Positions 10,860 to 21,692 of a stretch of DNA of 64,000 bases are shown piece by piece. The first letter of the stretch is position 1. Each line of letters opens with the position of its first letter. Source of the DNA: Lolium rigidum (taxonomy: Eukaryota > Streptophyta > Magnoliopsida > Poales > Poaceae); the NCBI RefSeq assembly GCF_022539505.1, contig NC_061514.1, forward strand, positions 249,476,124 through 249,540,123. Reading direction: 5' to 3'. Position numbers and translations under genes: made by a program. The notes under the pieces were generated by a model, which worked only from the letters and a program-made list of their open reading frames with translations, was not told the origin of the DNA and searched no databases.

Positions 10860-11745
10860 GTGAACTCCCAAGACTGAAGATACTCTGCTGAAGTGACATG
10901 CAAGGAGAAAGCTTGCAAGTTCTCGGCATGTTCCTGCGTGCTGGATAGCAACAATTTCAGGTAGCAATCGCTTACGTGCAGTGCTTATACAGGAAAAGAA
11001 AGCCAAGTTTACGTGCAAGGTTCAGGTTATGGCAGGGTATGCTTTTGAGACGACAGGGAGAGGTTTTTAAGAGCAAAAGCTGCATTTTCTAATTTGCGAA
11101 ATGAAGATTTTAAAGGTAACGATGAGTAGTGCGCGGGCCACATATGAATAAACTGCTACTTGAATCAGCAGCGTTGAGATTTTTGGGTAAAGCATGTGTA
11201 AGTTGAACTTGTTTAGGGAAAAGCTCTTCAGTTGAGAAGCTTCCTTATCTCCTGATCCTGATTCGTTTTATTCAGAGGAATGATCATCGTGCGGCATTGT
11301 GAAATACTTTACAGAAATCGAGATGTCTGATTCAACAAGCGAATGGGGAACCGAATTCATTAATGCTCTCTTCTTTACATAATTAAGTTTTTTCTCAGGA
11401 TAACAGTAAATCAGTTCGTTGCTAAGGCTGGGTTTCAACATCCTTTTTTCAAAAAAAGTGTTTTTTAAGAACTTTTTTTTAAAGGGCATAACAGATATTT
11501 CTTAATTTCCATACCGACATTTTTTCAAGGTTCGAATCGCTTTCAGTTTACAGTTCAGCGGTCAAAGAGGACCGGTACATATATCAACTAACGAAAAAGA
11601 AACAACAGGCATATGACAGCTATCCAATCTTCATTCAACTAGTAAGCCGCCAACCAACCAGGTTGTAGCTACCATGAGCAACCACAGCCGGTTGCATCTA
11701 GTAGACATAGACTCCCGCTAATCCGACGGTAGTAGGAAAGACCAT
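10860..11745. other. Upstream region of the WAT1-like gene; no gene seen
   Basis: This AT-rich intergenic DNA upstream of the transporter promoter has no coding sequence, paired terminal repeats or RNA gene that I can support. Confidence 0.5.
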
Positions 11746-12500
11746 AGCTGAATCTAGTGTGTAGCCAAAAGGATAACTGAAAAAAAAATTATGCCTCTCA
11801 TCTTGTTTAAAATAGTGTTGTTTTTACATAACCAAATACACCAACATATAGCTATGTGTATTCTAGCCTTAGTCTTCTTATCAATTCTATTTAACCAATT
11901 TATGAACATATTAGTAATCTTGGTTGGTGGAGTAATATTCTTAGTCATATACACAATGTGATAGACAATACAAGCAAACAGGCAAGAGAAAACTGGATGC
12001 TCTCACTCACAAGAGAAAAATGGATGCTCTCCCTCACAAACAAAACATTTCTTGCATCTTTGCCAGTTCCTTTTAGCCAAGTTATCCTTGTAATTAACAC
12101 CTTATGTTTGAGGAACAACATGAACATATTAATTTTAGTGGGATTTTCAACTTCCACAAGTATGTAAAAATCTAGTGTGGCCACTCATCATGTACACATA
12201 CATATATTTGATAGTAAAATGTCCTGTTGTCGCAAGCTTCCACGCAAAACTATCAGGTTCATCATGTTCGATGGACCACCATTAGTTTCCGACATAAGTG
12301 TAACCGTCGTGTCCACTTATTGTCAGGTAAACCCCTCCTAAAACCCATCTTTAGAAGCATTTATGACAAAGCATCTGCAATGAACACATCTTTGTGTTGC
12401 ACAATGTTATATAGGGAATGGACATTGCTGCGCTTGAGCATCTACCCGAACCAAGTGTCTTCCCAGGCCTTAGTACCTTTTCCATCCCCACTTTAAAAAA
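11746..12500 (-). pseudogene. LINE reverse transcriptase, zinc-binding C-terminal remnant
   Basis: Reading from 12500 to 11746 across several frames gives pieces of the LINE C terminus: a GLGRHLV-type W-rich stretch near 12470, a segment at about 12290-12230 (MMNLIVLRGSLRQQ), then VEVENPTKINMFMLFLKHKV (the zf-RVT core) and RIHIAICWCIWLCKNNTILN near the end. Frames change at least three times and stops are frequent. The catalytic RT core is absent. This copy is unrelated in sequence to the LINE at 1-1374 and is much more decayed. Confidence 0.7.
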
Positions 12501-12775
12501 GGTTTAAAGGCATGTGCTAAAGAAATCATCTTAACATGCACAAGATCTTTTTTAAACGGAGAGTTGGTTGGTTTTGCCTCAACCAGAGCAAGTGTTTTAT
12601 TCTTTAGGTTTTATTGTGTAGCAGCTCCTGCCACACCCCTTTCTCATTAAGAAGTTTAAAAATCCATGTACTTAAAAAATACTTATTTTTATTTCGAGTA
12701 CTTCAATATCTAAGACACCCTGAACTTTCAGTCGATGGTTACATTCTTTGAGTAAGTTAATATTTCTTTTTAGTA

Positions 12776-12876
12776 CTCCCTCCGGTTTAAAATAATTGTC
12801 TAAAAATGGATGTATCTAGACATGTTTTAGTGTAGACGTACACCCATTTTTGGCAAATAGTTTGAACCGGAGAAAG
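12776..12876. mobile_element. Stowaway MITE
   Basis: A 101-bp element begins CTCCCTCCGGTTTAAAATAA and ends TTTGAACCGGAGAAAG, with internal complementary arms (AAAAATGGATGTATCTAGAC against the right half). TA duplications are at 12774-12775 and 12877-12878. Confidence 0.85.
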
Positions 12877-12992
12877 TATCATCGTTTTGCCAAACTGTAA
12901 TCTAAAAAATCAAGTCTCTTCCTTACCCCTTTAGGTTACATCAGGAAAAGAAAACATAAACATCGGCATTGTCGTCATGGTGGAACGGAAAA

Positions 12993-13932
12993 TGTCAAGG
13001 GATGGCTTAAGTTGGGGCCGAATGTGCGCTAGAGGATCCGGGGGAGGGTTTGGTTAACAGGGAAAAAGAACAAGATTCCGGATTGTATTGCTAAACTTGG
13101 CTGAAAGCCAGAGGTTGAAGAACGTACGGTACAAGACCTAGGGTGTGTTTGGATTGCTACCAAATCATACCCTACCAATTTTTTGGTCATGACCAAAAGA
13201 TTGGTTGTTGTTTGGATAGTTGCCAATTTTTTGGCTTGCCAATGCTCCACTACCAACTCTAGTTTAATTTTTTAGCCAATGTTGGCCAACTTGTGGGCAA
13301 GGAATAGATCAACCAAAATATTGGCTAGCCAAAATTTTGGTGGGGCAATCTTGGGCACAAACCAAACACACCCCTAGTTCTCCTTGCTACTGAATGGATC
13401 TCTCGTTGTCCGCCCCGCGCAGGGTTGTGCCTCCTCTCCTTATATAGGGGAGAGGGTGGCTTACAAGGGAAGAAACCCTAATGGAATCTTTGACGAGCTC
13501 AGCTACTTTATAAAGCTTCTTTGAGCCCAGTGACATCGCTTATGTCTTTAATCAGGGACTGCTGACATCGTCCGGTATCTTTAACGTCTGCAGCTCATTT
13601 GGCGTCAGGGATTCGACTAAAGCTGAAGTGCTTCGCTCATCCTGTCCTTTGGTCCTCGGTGGAATCTTTGACTGGAGTGCCGACATGCTACAGTTGAGCC
13701 TATGCCGGATCTCCGGTATCTTTACCTCTGAGCTCCGGTATCTTTGCCTTGGTGGCCTAAAACTCTCTTGCTCCCCGTACTCCGGCATACCCCTCCTGGG
13801 ATACCGGTTTGTACTAGCTTCGCATTGTTGAACTTAACCTTTAGAATCCGGATAAATTTTTAATCCGGTTTACAAATAACATATTATGGCATATTTGCCA
13901 GAGTCTTGGCCTACCGGGGCCATCCCCCGACA
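12993..13932 (-). repeat. 3' LTR of element X, carrying a MITE
   Basis: On the plus strand it starts TGTCAAGGGATGG and ends CCATCCCCCGACA, so the termini form the TGTC/GACA inverted repeat. A TATA motif (CTATATAAGG on the minus strand) lies near 13445. The sequence CCGGTATCTTT repeats three times (about 13572, 13712 and 13735). A 233-bp MITE at 13141 interrupts it. The left boundary is inferred from the TG terminus and has no second copy to compare with. Confidence 0.65.
13141..13373. mobile_element. Tourist-like MITE inside the X LTR
   Basis: A 233-bp element has perfect 12-bp inverted ends GGGTGTGTTTGG and CCAAACACACCC and a 3-bp duplication CTA (13138-13140 and 13374-13376). The inside is rich in palindromic CCAATTTTTTGG-like blocks. 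This end and duplication pattern fits PIF/Harbinger-derived Tourist elements. Confidence 0.85.
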
Positions 13933-13946
13933 TTAGTTCCCGAAGC
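13933..13946 (-). other. 3' polypurine tract of element X
   Basis: On the minus strand GCTTCGGGAACTAA directly precedes the LTR. Reverse transcription of LTR elements starts plus-strand DNA at such a tract. It differs from the tract of Y by GA in place of GG. Confidence 0.6.
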
Positions 13947-14314
13947 TGGTATAGTCCGGCGGATTTTATCCGAAGGCCATGCCAGGTTCTTATCCCGAAC
14001 ATACCGGATTAATCCTTCCGGTTTCAAGTAGCACTTAGCCGGCTTCTTTTGCCGGTTTCTTTGTCATTAAACTCTTCTCGACGAGGTCAAGAATAACCCG
14101 AAAACCGCACTTGTCAGTGACATGCGCCTTTGTAACTGACATGACAGTGTCAGGGGTCAAATCCCTCGTCTCCCACGCACATTTAATGTGCCACACCCGA
14201 TCTATGTGGCCCTCTGTGCGGTATCCTCCGAAACGGCGTGTATCTTGGCACCACGTGGCGGCCCAATTATCTGAAGAGGTGCGGGCCAAGCGGTTTCCGG
14301 CCCATTAACCTCCT

Positions 14315-14323
14315 CTTATATAA
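14315..14323 (+). promoter_or_regulatory. TATA box of the X antisense gene
   Basis: CTTATATAAGG on the plus strand lies about 380 bp inside the LTR boundary and is followed by a pyrimidine-rich leader. A likely 5' intron (donor GGTCAGT near 14625, acceptor TTAG before the ATG) precedes the coding start at 14797. No transcript data exist here. Confidence 0.5.
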
Positions 14324-14796
14324 GGGGCGACGATTCCTCGTCCTCTTCACCGCACCCATTTTCTTCACCATTTCCAAACTCCCGGTGCTCTGCGTGCCCC
14401 GAGCTCCTGCGCCGCCGCCGTCGCCGGATTCATTTTCTCCGGCGAAGTTCCGCATGGAGCGTTCGTTTTGCTCAAGCTTTCTCCGCTTCTCGCGTTCCCC
14501 CTTCTCTCCTCTCTCCGAGGTGCACTGCCTCTCGAGGTCCAGCACCGCCGCTCGCCGCCGACACTCCTTCCTCCGGCGAACCTCTTGCCACAACGCGTCG
14601 GGGGTCTTCTGCCGCCCATCTAAGGTCAGTTGGGCTCGATCTGGTTCTTCTTCCTTCTCTGTGTTCTTTGTGTTCATCAGCACAACGGTATATTTGTTTA
14701 CCTCTTTTCCTTTCTTTTTTCTCTTGTGCTTAGATGTCCTTAAGCGAGTAGAAGTTCCGGATCCTGTTATTAGGTAGTTTCAAACACTTAGACAAA

Positions 14797-15754
14797 ATGT
14801 CCTCCGAAGAATCCGGCAGGGAGCTTTCCGGTAGCACCCAATTTAGTGAATCTCCCAAGATCTATCTGGGTGAGGAAGAAGCCGTAGAGCAAGAAGCCGA
14901 TGGGCTCGAGGAGGATCTTGCCCGGATGGAGGAAGAAGCCGGCGGGCCGGATGAAGAAACCGGCGGGCTGGGGAAGAAGCCGGCAGCTCAGATCAAGGTG
15001 TCGGTGTGAACCTCGCGGCTTACATTCGCGTAGACTGGAAGGGCTCTGACCGGTATAAATCGACTGGTTATACCGGTCCCGGAGGATACCGGAACAGGTA
15101 TTCTGCCGGATTCCTAGTAACGAGCGAGAGCCTGTGCCCGAGCCAGGCGAAGTAGTTGTCCTTACCGCCCATTTTGAGCGCAGTCTTGGCCTTCTAGCGT
15201 CGGACTTTTTCCGGCGCTTCCTTGACTTCTATGAACTTCAACCCCACCATCTCCCTGGAAATGCCATTTTCTATCTTTCCTCTTTTGTTTCCTTCATGGA
15301 AGGGTTCGTCGGTCTCTCCCCTACTGTCGAGACCTTCGCTCGCTTCTACAACCTCCGGATCAATTCGATCCAGGACCCGAAACTCCCGCTCCCCAAACCA
15401 ATCGTGCAGTGCGGGGCGTGCAAAATCACGCCCCGCCAGGGGAGCACCTACTACAAGTTCACCGGCTTGGAATCCTATCGGGCCTGGCAAGAAACCTTAT
15501 TTTATGTTTCCCGGGCCTGGCAAATCTGACGTGGTCCTCAAAGCCAGACAGATTTTCCAAACCAAGATTCCGGTTGAGTGGAAGTGGGGCATGCAGCCTT
15601 TCAGCCGCAGTCGCCCGCCAACATCCCAAGTAAGATCTTGGGGCTTCCGGAATATTGTTTCTGAAATGCTGAAAACTGTTCTTTTAACTTGTTTCTTCCT
15701 TGTATTGCAGGATTTTCCTCGTATCAACGCCGAGGTGCCGAAAGCTTTCGCCAC
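14797..15754 (+). pseudogene. X antisense gene, part 1 (Transposase_28-like domain)
   Basis: This is the 5' part of the accessory gene on the strand opposite to X. It starts MSSEESGRELSG with an acidic Glu-rich leader. After frame breaks it shows the conserved core at 15170-15370: AHFERSLGLLASDFFRRFLD, then LQPHHLPGNAIFYLSSFVSF and a GLSPTVETFARFYNL-type end. This matches the family listed as 'putative gypsy type transposon' (Pfam Transposase_28, my recognition). It corresponds closely to the same region of Y at 17600-17800. An intron is likely near 15635-15710 (acceptor TTGCAG). Y is inserted at 15754/15755, just after AEVPKAFAT. The molecular role of the family is unknown. Confidence 0.75.
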
Positions 15755-16648
15755 TGTCGTGGTATCGTCACGGCATATGCCATAGGGTGGCTAATCGAAG
15801 GGGCTCTGAGAGATCTCACGGCGGTATCCGGAAGCGGGTATGGGCACGAGCGACACGGCGACGTACCCGAGGTTCGAGGCCCTCCGGTGGAGGTAAAACC
15901 TCTACTCCTGCTATGAGTGTATATGGTAAGCACACGAGTACAATGGTGCTCCTAGAGCTGTGTCCGGCTGGCCCCGAGAGGCTAAGGGAGACGATGGTCT
16001 CTCTCACGGGCAGCGCCTGTAGGTAGGTGAAAGCAATAAGTGATCGATCGTCCCCTGCACGAGAGGGGTAGTGCGGCTTATATAGGCACCGGCACTTTAC
16101 ATATAAGACCCTATAGTCTACTGGCCGGCTTGGCCGGCCTCGGCTTCCGCTCCTTCCCGAGGCGGTGACGTCGAGGAGCCGTTGAGGCGTCATGGCTCTG
16201 TCCCATCCGGCTGCCTTGGTCGGCGGTATGGAGAGGAAGTGTCTCCGTCGCCGTCGGCCACCGCAGCCTGTACGGCGCGTCGTAAGCCATGATGGCCTGT
16301 CCGGCGCGTGGCACTATTGCTCCACGGTGCCCCGCGCTTTACGGAAGATGAAGTCAGCGTGGACTTTGGGAACCCGGATCACCAACCCGATTCCTTCCGG
16401 TGCAAGACTCGCCAGCCTCGAGTCGGTCCGAGGTACGGACCCCGGTCGGATATGGCTTGTAGAAGCCGGCCCGGCTACAGACATTGGCGGCCGTAGCCAG
16501 GCCGACTAGGACCTAGAGCCAGCCGGCTTCCGGACCAGCCGGCCACGGCGCCGGCCGGCTGCTCCTCGGCCGGCCTTTGCCGCGAGCCGGCCAGTGGCCA
16601 GCCGGCTGCTCCGCGTCCATTGCCCTACCCGGGGTCTTCCCCCCGACA
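15755..16648 (-). repeat. 3' LTR of element Y
   Basis: It starts TGTCGTGGTATCGTCACGG and ends CTTCCCCCCGACA on the plus strand. A TATA motif (CCTATATAAG on the minus strand) is near 16080. The 3' 150 bp are packed with GCCGGC-type palindromes. Confidence 0.92.
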
Positions 16649-16662
16649 TTAGCCCCCGAAGC
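16649..16662 (-). other. 3' polypurine tract of element Y
   Basis: GCTTCGGGGGCTAA on the minus strand directly precedes the 3' LTR. Nearly the same sequence recurs inside pol at 23157-23170 and 23073-23086. Confidence 0.7.
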
Positions 16663-17154
16663 TGGCAAGGTCCGGCGTTTAGAAGGACCTAGGCAGGTTT
16701 TCCTGGCTTCTTGAATATATTTGACGGCACTTGGAGGGGCCGACTGAGAATTTCCATTCAGCCGGCTGCGCCCTCATCCGGCTCGTTCCTGCCGGCTGCT
16801 CCCAGCCGGCCGCTTTTTACACTTGTATAGTTTTCGCTTTCTTGCAAGATTTGATGGCGCCTCCGCCTTGCTGAAGAGTTTTGGTTCGAGTGGGACTTTT
16901 GTCCGGCTCCGGCTCGCTGCGCGCCGGGGTCTCCGCCGCCTCGGGCCCTGCGCCCGACTTGACCGGTCTGACGCCTGGCCTGGCTGTCGGTTCGTCTGGT
17001 CACATCAATGTCCCTCCGGATCCGGTGCGGTAGTGGGCGACGTGGTGCGGCGGTTTCTGGTAACGGTAGCGGTCGTGGGCGACGTTAATGCGCAGAAGAT
17101 CCGGGCGGCGTGGCCACGATCGCCACGTGGAGGCCAACTGCCCGCCGCGGTCGG

Positions 17155-17162
17155 CTATAAAT
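17155..17162 (+). promoter_or_regulatory. TATA box of the Y antisense gene
   Basis: GGCTATAAATGCCG on the plus strand lies about 500 bp inside the 3' LTR and 290 bp before the ATG at 17449. The intervening leader is C/T-rich. The layout matches that of X. Confidence 0.5.
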
Positions 17163-17448
17163 GCCGCGGGGGAGGCATCGAGGCGGCCACTTGCTCACTT
17201 CTTCTTCCTCGCGCTCCTGCCTCCATCTCTCTCCGCGCGCCCGAGCTTGCTGTTGCTCCGGCGAACGCCTTCCGCTGGCGAACTCCGGCGGGCAAATCTC
17301 CGCCGATCCGCCGCCACTTCACCAGTCCGGCGCCACGGGGCCGCGCGTCTCGACGGAGCGTCCTCAGCCGCCGCTGTCGCCGCCGCGGTCGCAAGGTTCT
17401 TCCTCGCCGTTCCGCCTTTCTTGGTCGTCTTCTTCTTCGGCCTCGTCA

Positions 17449-20400
17449 ATGGCGTCCCCCAGCGGATCATGGAGGGGCTCCTACATGCGCGAGGACGACA
17501 TCGAGCGCCTGGTGCGCCTCCGGCGGATCCCGCGGTCGGTGATCACGCGGGCGCCCGGCGGGGAGTTGGAGCCCAAGCCGGAGCCCGGCGAGCGCGTCGT
17601 TTTCGGCGCGCACCTCGACCGCGGGCTGGGCTTGCCGGCTTCGACATTCTTCCGGCGGTTCCTCGACCACTTCGGCCTTCGGCCGCATCACCTGCCGGCC
17701 AACGCGTGCGTCCTCTTGAGCTGCTACGTAGCGTTCATGGAGGCTTACGCCGGCCTGTGGCCCGACATCGACTTCCGGAGCCGGCTCTTCTACTTGAAGG
17801 CCCAAACCACCGAGGGCCGCTGCAGGCTCGTGGCGCCGCCTCGATCTACACCCGGCCCGGTACGCCTTTCCCCAAAATCCCCACCGTCGATTCGGTGAAG
17901 AACTGGCAGATGTCATTCTTCTACGTCCGCAACGACGGGGCGCTCGTCGACCGGATCAACTTGCCGGAGTTCAACCCGGCTCCTCCAGTCGGCCGGATCA
18001 ATTGGAGCCACAACGCCCGCTCGACGGATCCGAACGCCGAGGTGAACCTGCTGTGGGACTTCCTGGCGACAGCCACTGATGGCGGGCTGACTGCCGAGGA
18101 TCTCCTCTGCACCATCGCCGAGCGCCGGGTGCTGCCGCTCCGGATGCGCACCCACAAGATCGGGCACATGTCCGGCCGGTTCGATCCGAACCGGACGTCC
18201 AAGCGCCGCTCAACAAAGCCCGGGTGGCCAGCCGGGTGAACCACATCACCAAGGCGAACCTGACGGAGAGCTGGAGCTACGGGCTGGTGCCTCGCGACAG
18301 GGAGCATCCGCCGGCGCGGGTAAGTCTCATGTCTCTGCCATTTTCCGGCTTGCGGCTGCGAGGCCGACTTCCTTTTTCTTCTGCCGACTTCCGGCTTGTC
18401 ATATGTTCATGTTTTTTCTGTCTTTCTAGCTTTTGAGCGCCAGAACGCCGAGGACGGCGACCTGGCGACGAAGAGGTGGACGCCGGATCACGTCGATCCG
18501 GCTGACCAAGTCGGCGAGCATGCCGGCGACGACGACCTGCCGCATGCGCCTGATCTAGGCGGCCAGGGGGAGCACAATCCGCCCCCTTCACCGGAGCAGC
18601 AGGAGGAGGAGGAGGAGCCGGCGATGTCCGGCACGGGGCCCATCCCCACCGTGCCTCTGCGTGCGAGGCCGCCAAGCACCACGGCGACTTCGGCGCCCAA
18701 GGGCACGAAGCGAGCCGGCTCCACCGCCGCCTTGGAGGCGAAGGCGAAGAAGCTGCGCCGGCAGCAGCCGAAGATGGTCCCGGAGCAGGCCGGGTGAGTT
18801 CTTTCTCTCCTTTTTCTTGTTTGATTCCTTTTCTTTCCTTACTTTTATGCTTATTATCTCTCTGTTTATCCGGCTAGGGCCCCTATCAAGTTTTCCCAGG
18901 GCGGCGGCTCCCGGCAAGCTCCGCGCGTTGTGTCGCCGCTTCCGCGCCAGAGGAGGGAGCAGACGCCGCAGCCTTCCTCGCGCGCATCCACACCGCCGCC
19001 GCCTGCCGCGGGGGCGCCTTCCTTCGCCGTGCCGCTGGCCTCAGCGCCTGATCGCGGCACGCGGGCTGAGCCGACTCGCCAGGCGACGCTGGACGACATG
19101 TTCCCGGGTCGGACTCGTCCTCTGGGCCCAGCTGCTGGGGCTGGTCTGGGAATGCCGCCGTCGACCGGAGCCGGAGCCGGCAGCTCCGCACCGCCCTGCG
19201 ACCGGAACCGGAGCCGGGAGGGCTGCGCCGCCCACGATCGGAGCCGGAGCCAGGCCAAGCGTGGTGGTGCTGGACGAAAGCCCGGAGGAGGCACCTCAGG
19301 CGCCGGAGACGACTGGGCCGGCTGGGCCATCTGCTGCGCCCGGAGCGACGCCGCCACCGCAGCCGACGACGGAGGAGCCGGCCCGACAGGAGCCGGCAAG
19401 AGACGAGCCGGTGCGCACGGAGGGCGCCGACTCGCGCGCGTTGGTGAGGACGGGAACCCCAACGGCGTCACCGCAAGGCCTGCACGTGGCCAAGGGCGCA
19501 CTTCGAGGCAAGCTTCGACTGTTTTTGATCTGAATATTATCCTGGTAGCCCTCCGAGGCATGGGCCGGCTGCTTGGAGCCGGCACGGGTTTCGCCTGATT
19601 GACTAACTTTTTATTTTTTCCTTAGGGCCGTGGCGGATCGGCGCACCGCTCCGCACAACCGCGCCGTGACCCACTACCACAAGGCCAAGCTGGACCGGGC
19701 CGACTTGGCCCGCGAGCTGGAAGCCGCCAAGGGTAAGCTCTATGCTTCTTTCGACTTGATGTCTTGTTTTCTTTCTAATCTTGGTTGGCTGACATTTCTT
19801 TCTGGCCGTCTTGCAGTTGAAGCCGCCAAGGTCCCGCAGCTGGAGTCGGATCTCCGAGCCGCTCGCGACCAGTGCGCCGTGAGCGAGGAGGCGGGCCGAT
19901 CCGCCGCCCGCAAGCTTAAGCTGGCTGATCAGGAGCTGACGCGGCTGCGCCTGCTGGGAGCGGAACCACCTTAAGGAGCTTGCTGCCCTCAAGAAGGACG
20001 GGGAGGAGAAGCCGGCGAAGCTGAGCAGGCGGCTGGACGAGGTGGAGAAGCAACGGCTTGCGCTTCAGGAGGAAGTCACCACCAAGTCCACGGAGCCGAC
20101 GGCCACCGCCAAGCGCCGGACCGGAGGGGATTGGCGCGCTTGATCGCGGCTTGTCGGGTGAGTGCCTCTATGTTTCCTTCCCTTTGCCGGCTTTCGGCTG
20201 TCGGCTGCCGGCTTAGGTTGGTAGCCGGCAGCTGAAACTTGTCTTTTTCGCTATCTCCATCTTCGGGCTCGAGGCGGGTCGGTTCGTGCCGGCTGCCGCC
20301 AGGCTTTTGCTTTGCTCCTTCGAAATCTCGGCTGGGGGCAGTCGGTTCGTGCCGGCTGCCGCCAGTCTTACTTTAGAGCTTCGGAATCTCCATCTTCGGG

Positions 20401-21143
20401 CTGGGGGCAGTCGGCTCGTGCCGGCTGCCGCCAGTCTTACTTTAGGACTTCGAAAATTTGCATTTTTCAGCTTATTTCGGCTTTTGGTGGTTTCTGACAT
20501 GCTTCTTCCCGCAGCGGCCTTCCCAGAGACGCAGGATGCGGCCTTGGCAGCCGTTGGCGTTGAGCGCGAGTCCCGGAGGCAGGCGACTGGCGAGGGCAGC
20601 TCGGAGTACTTCAGCATGGAGGATCACCTGGCGTCCATGGCTGCCCGCATCGAGCCCATCACCAAGCTCGGCTGGGAACTTCGGAAGGCGGCCGAAGAGC
20701 CGGTGCCCATGCTCGTGGCCCGAAGAGGCGGCGCCGCAAGATATCTCTGGCCTCATCGCTGCGATGGAGCGGGCGCCGGACCGTTTCCTCGACTGGAAGG
20801 AGTCGGCCACGCGCGCCGGTGCCGACATGGCGCTGTCCTTCGTCCTCTCTTGGTACAACGAGGTGGACTTGGGGCAGCTTGAGTTCCGGCGAGCCAGCGT
20901 GGAGGACAAGCTCCCGCACCGATCTCAAGGCCGCCCGCCTTGCTCGAGCCAGCACCATCGCCGAGTTCGTCGATAAGACCCTCTTCGTCGCGGACCCGAA
21001 CCCTTCTCTCGTCCGATGGAGAGTACATGGACGATGAGGAGGCGGAGGACGTGCTCGAGGACGACCCGGCAGCCGGCTCCACCGACGCCCTCCGGCTTAG
21101 ATTTCTGCTTTTCGGTTGTTCTTTTGCCAAGACAATTTATTAA
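17449..21143 (+). pseudogene. Y antisense gene: Transposase_28-like plus coiled-coil protein
   Basis: The gene starts MASPSGSWRGSY on the strand opposite to gag-pol. The domain core lies at about residues 50-115: VVFGAHLDRGLGLPASTFFR, then FGLRPHHLPANACVLLSCYV and EAYAGLWPD. A frame break near 17825 leads to the next segment (VKNWQMSFFYVRNDGALVDR). Canonical introns follow (donor GTAAGT at 18320, acceptor 18429; donor GTGAGT at 18794, acceptor 18877), then Pro/Glu-rich and Lys-rich exons. A coiled-coil-like exon lies at about 19625-19735 and 19815-19975. The end is an acidic C terminus at 21000-21100. A tandem repeat fills an intron at 20250-20455. Frame breaks make this copy non-functional. 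The role is unknown. Confidence 0.7.
20250..20455 (+). repeat. Tandem repeat in an intron of the Y antisense gene
   Basis: Three imperfect units of 63-69 bp are marked by TCGGTTCGTGCCGGCTGCC at about 20278, 20342 and 20411, each followed by GCCAG, CTTTAG/CTTTGC and CTTCG blocks. Confidence 0.8.
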
Positions 21144-21692
21144 ATCCCCGGGATGCCGGGTGCAGATGTATGAATATTATCGTCCTTTAATTATGTCGCA
21201 CTTTAGTGTGTTTGTTAATCATTTGTGTACCGAGTTGCTTTCTTTCGACTCGTTCGCTTTTTCCCATCCACCCCACTCTTTGGCTGTGCTCTTGCCGGTC
21301 GTACGTCCGACCTGCGATCCGTCGCCGGATCAAGAGCGGGCCGCTGGGTGAGGCCGACAGTATTTCAGTCGAACGAGCTGAATTCGGCAATCCGGCACTT
21401 TTATGAAAGGTTGCAAGTCAATTCGCTTTTACTCTTTCTCTTAGTCGTTTTTCGCGTGCCGGCTCCCTAGGCCTTACTCCCGCCAGCCGGACAGCCGGGT
21501 TGCGGTCTGTAGCTGGATCGGAAGCCGGCTGTCGGAAGCCGAATCACGTTACTGAGCCGGCCTCGTGAGAGGGTTCAAGCCAATTGGCGAAACAAGGTAA
21601 AGTACGCGAAAAACTTGTCGGAAACGGCGCTCTTGGCGCAAGCTTTTTCATAACTCACAAAAGGGATACAAGGGATACATACATTCCTGTTC

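Noticed and set aside
20213..20455. CRISPR-like array
   Set aside because: Three imperfect contiguous units with no unique spacers, in a plant retrotransposon intron.
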